Source: Chloroflexota bacterium (lineage in GTDB: Bacteria; Chloroflexota; Anaerolineae; 4572-78; J111). From it: DNA of 14,795 nt. Positions 14,076-14,795 of this stretch are shown here, piece by piece (the first letter of the stretch is position 1; each line of letters begins with the position of its first letter). A model generated the notes under the pieces. That model was not told the origin of the DNA, searched no databases, and saw only the letters and a list, made by a program, of their open reading frames with translations. Where the stretch lies: NCBI GenBank assembly GCA_003694775.1, contig RFJV01000373.1:1-14795 (forward strand), given 5' to 3'. The position numbers and the translations under genes are program-made.

Positions 14076-14795
14076 CTACGAGGCCGCCGGAACCGCCACC
14101 GGCTGGCGGCTGGCCGCGGCCTGCCGGGGTGTCCGCAGAAGCCGCAAGCCGTTGCTGACCACCACCAGCGTACTGCCTTCGTGGCCCACCACGCCCAGCG
14201 GCAAAGGCAGGTTGAACAGGTAGACCGACAGCATCAGGGTGACAATGACCACCAGGCTGAAAATGATGTTCTGCCACACAATGGTACGGGTCCGCCGGGC
14301 CAGGTCGATAACGTAAGCCAGCTTGCGCATATCGTCCGACATCAGTACCACGTCTGCGGTTTCCAGGGCCACGTCACTGCCGGCCGCGCCCATCGCAATG
14401 CCCAGATGGCTCACCGCCATCGCCGGCGCGTCGTTCACCCCATCACCGACCATTGCCACCGTGCCCTGCTCGGCCAGCTTCTGCACAATTTCTACCTTCT
14501 GGTCGGGCAGAAGTTCAGCGTACACCTCCACAATGCCCAACTGCCGGGCCACGGCCTCGGCCACGCGGCGGGAGTCGCCGGTCAGCATGACCATCCGGCG
14601 GATGCCCGCGGCCCGCAGGTCGGCCAGCGCGGCACGGGTATCTTCCCGGATTTTGTCTGCCAGGGTCAGCAGTCCCAGCGGATGGTTGTCCCGGCTCACG
14701 TAAACCACGGTTTTGCCCTCGGCTTCGAGCTGGCGGGCCTTTGCCAGCAAGGGGGCCGGCCATACCTGGTCGACCTGCTCCAGCAGGCGCAGATT
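14076..14795 (-). CDS. Heavy-metal P1B-type ATPase, C-terminal part (truncated by window edge)
   Basis: 239 residues are visible and the frame is open to the right edge, so the start, metal-binding N-terminus, CPx/SPC helix and phosphorylation site DKTG lie outside. Present are the end of the nucleotide-binding/P domain (IREDTRAALADLRAAGIRR, MLTGDSRRVAEAVA), the hinge motif GDGVNDAPAMA, and the two final helices. The last helix carries GHEGSTLVVVSNGLRLL; HEG(G/S)T in this position is the signature of the P1B-4 subgroup (CoaT/CtpD-type, linked to Co, Fe or Zn export), whereas Cu and Zn/Cd pumps differ here. A 19-residue Ala/Pro tail follows. The protein would export a divalent transition metal from the cytoplasm; the exact metal is an inference from one motif. 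It converges on the protease gene across a shared terminator. Confidence 0.9.
   Translation of the reverse strand, partial: NLRLLEQVDQVWPAPLLAKARQLEAEGKTVVYVSRDNHPLGLLTLADKIREDTRAALADLRAAGIRRMVMLTGDSRRVAEAVARQLGIVEVYAELLPDQKVEIVQKLAEQGTVAMVGDGVNDAPAMAVSHLGIAMGAAGSDVALETADVVLMSDDMRKLAYVIDLARRTRTIVWQNIIFSLVVIVTLMLSVYLFNLPLPLGVVGHEGSTLVVVSNGLRLLRTPRQAAASRQPVAVPAAS

Overview
The window is GC-rich bacterial DNA with tightly packed genes, several ATGA stop/start overlaps and long antisense open frames of the kind high GC produces. My best guess for the source is a Chloroflexota (Anaerolineae-like) bacterium. The pointers are an Ala/Thr-rich stalk in a membrane-anchored protein, GAGATTG-type heptad repeats at gene junctions, short REP-like palindromes between genes, and TACAAT/TATAAT promoters followed by very short leaders. 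This is inference from style; there is no rRNA or other marker gene to confirm it.

Region 1 (about 1-9115, + strand) looks like one long operon for a cell-surface glycan or glycolipid. In order it encodes two GT4 glycosyltransferases, a membrane-anchored SGNH/GDSL hydrolase, a polytopic GT-C (GT39-like) glycosyltransferase, two four-helix SMR/EamA-like proteins resembling the ArnE/ArnF lipid-sugar flippase pair, an FAD-dependent Glf/protoporphyrinogen-oxidase-like flavoprotein with a C-terminal two-helix membrane module, a small membrane protein homologous to that same module, and a NodB-type polysaccharide deacetylase. Neighbouring genes overlap or lie within about 26 bp. A plausible reading is that the GT4 enzymes build a sugar carrier on the cytoplasmic face, the SMR pair flips a polyprenyl-linked sugar, the GT-C enzyme uses it outside, and the SGNH hydrolase and deacetylase trim acyl or acetyl groups. 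The substrate cannot be read from sequence.

Region 2 (9116-9637) holds a possible weak terminator overlapped by a promoter, then a 152-residue conserved-looking protein of unknown function.

Region 3 (9651-12870) is a two-component system. On the minus strand a GAF-containing NarL/DesK-type histidine kinase overlaps, by ATGA, a membrane-anchored DUF4352-like protein. Divergently, a NarL/LuxR-type response regulator has a degenerate receiver domain. Both divergent genes have clear sigma70-type promoters whose -10 boxes sit 5-6 nt from the ATG, so both are predicted to make leaderless mRNAs.

Region 4 (12871-14795) starts with a 268-bp gene-free stretch carrying three REP-like palindromic elements, including a perfect 32-nt palindrome. 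A signal-less HtrA-like trypsin-fold protease with one PDZ domain follows, then a strong intrinsic terminator, then the C-terminal 239 residues of a convergent heavy-metal P-type ATPase with an HEGST motif (P1B-4-like), cut by the window edge.

No tRNA, rRNA, CRISPR array, transposase or phage gene was seen.
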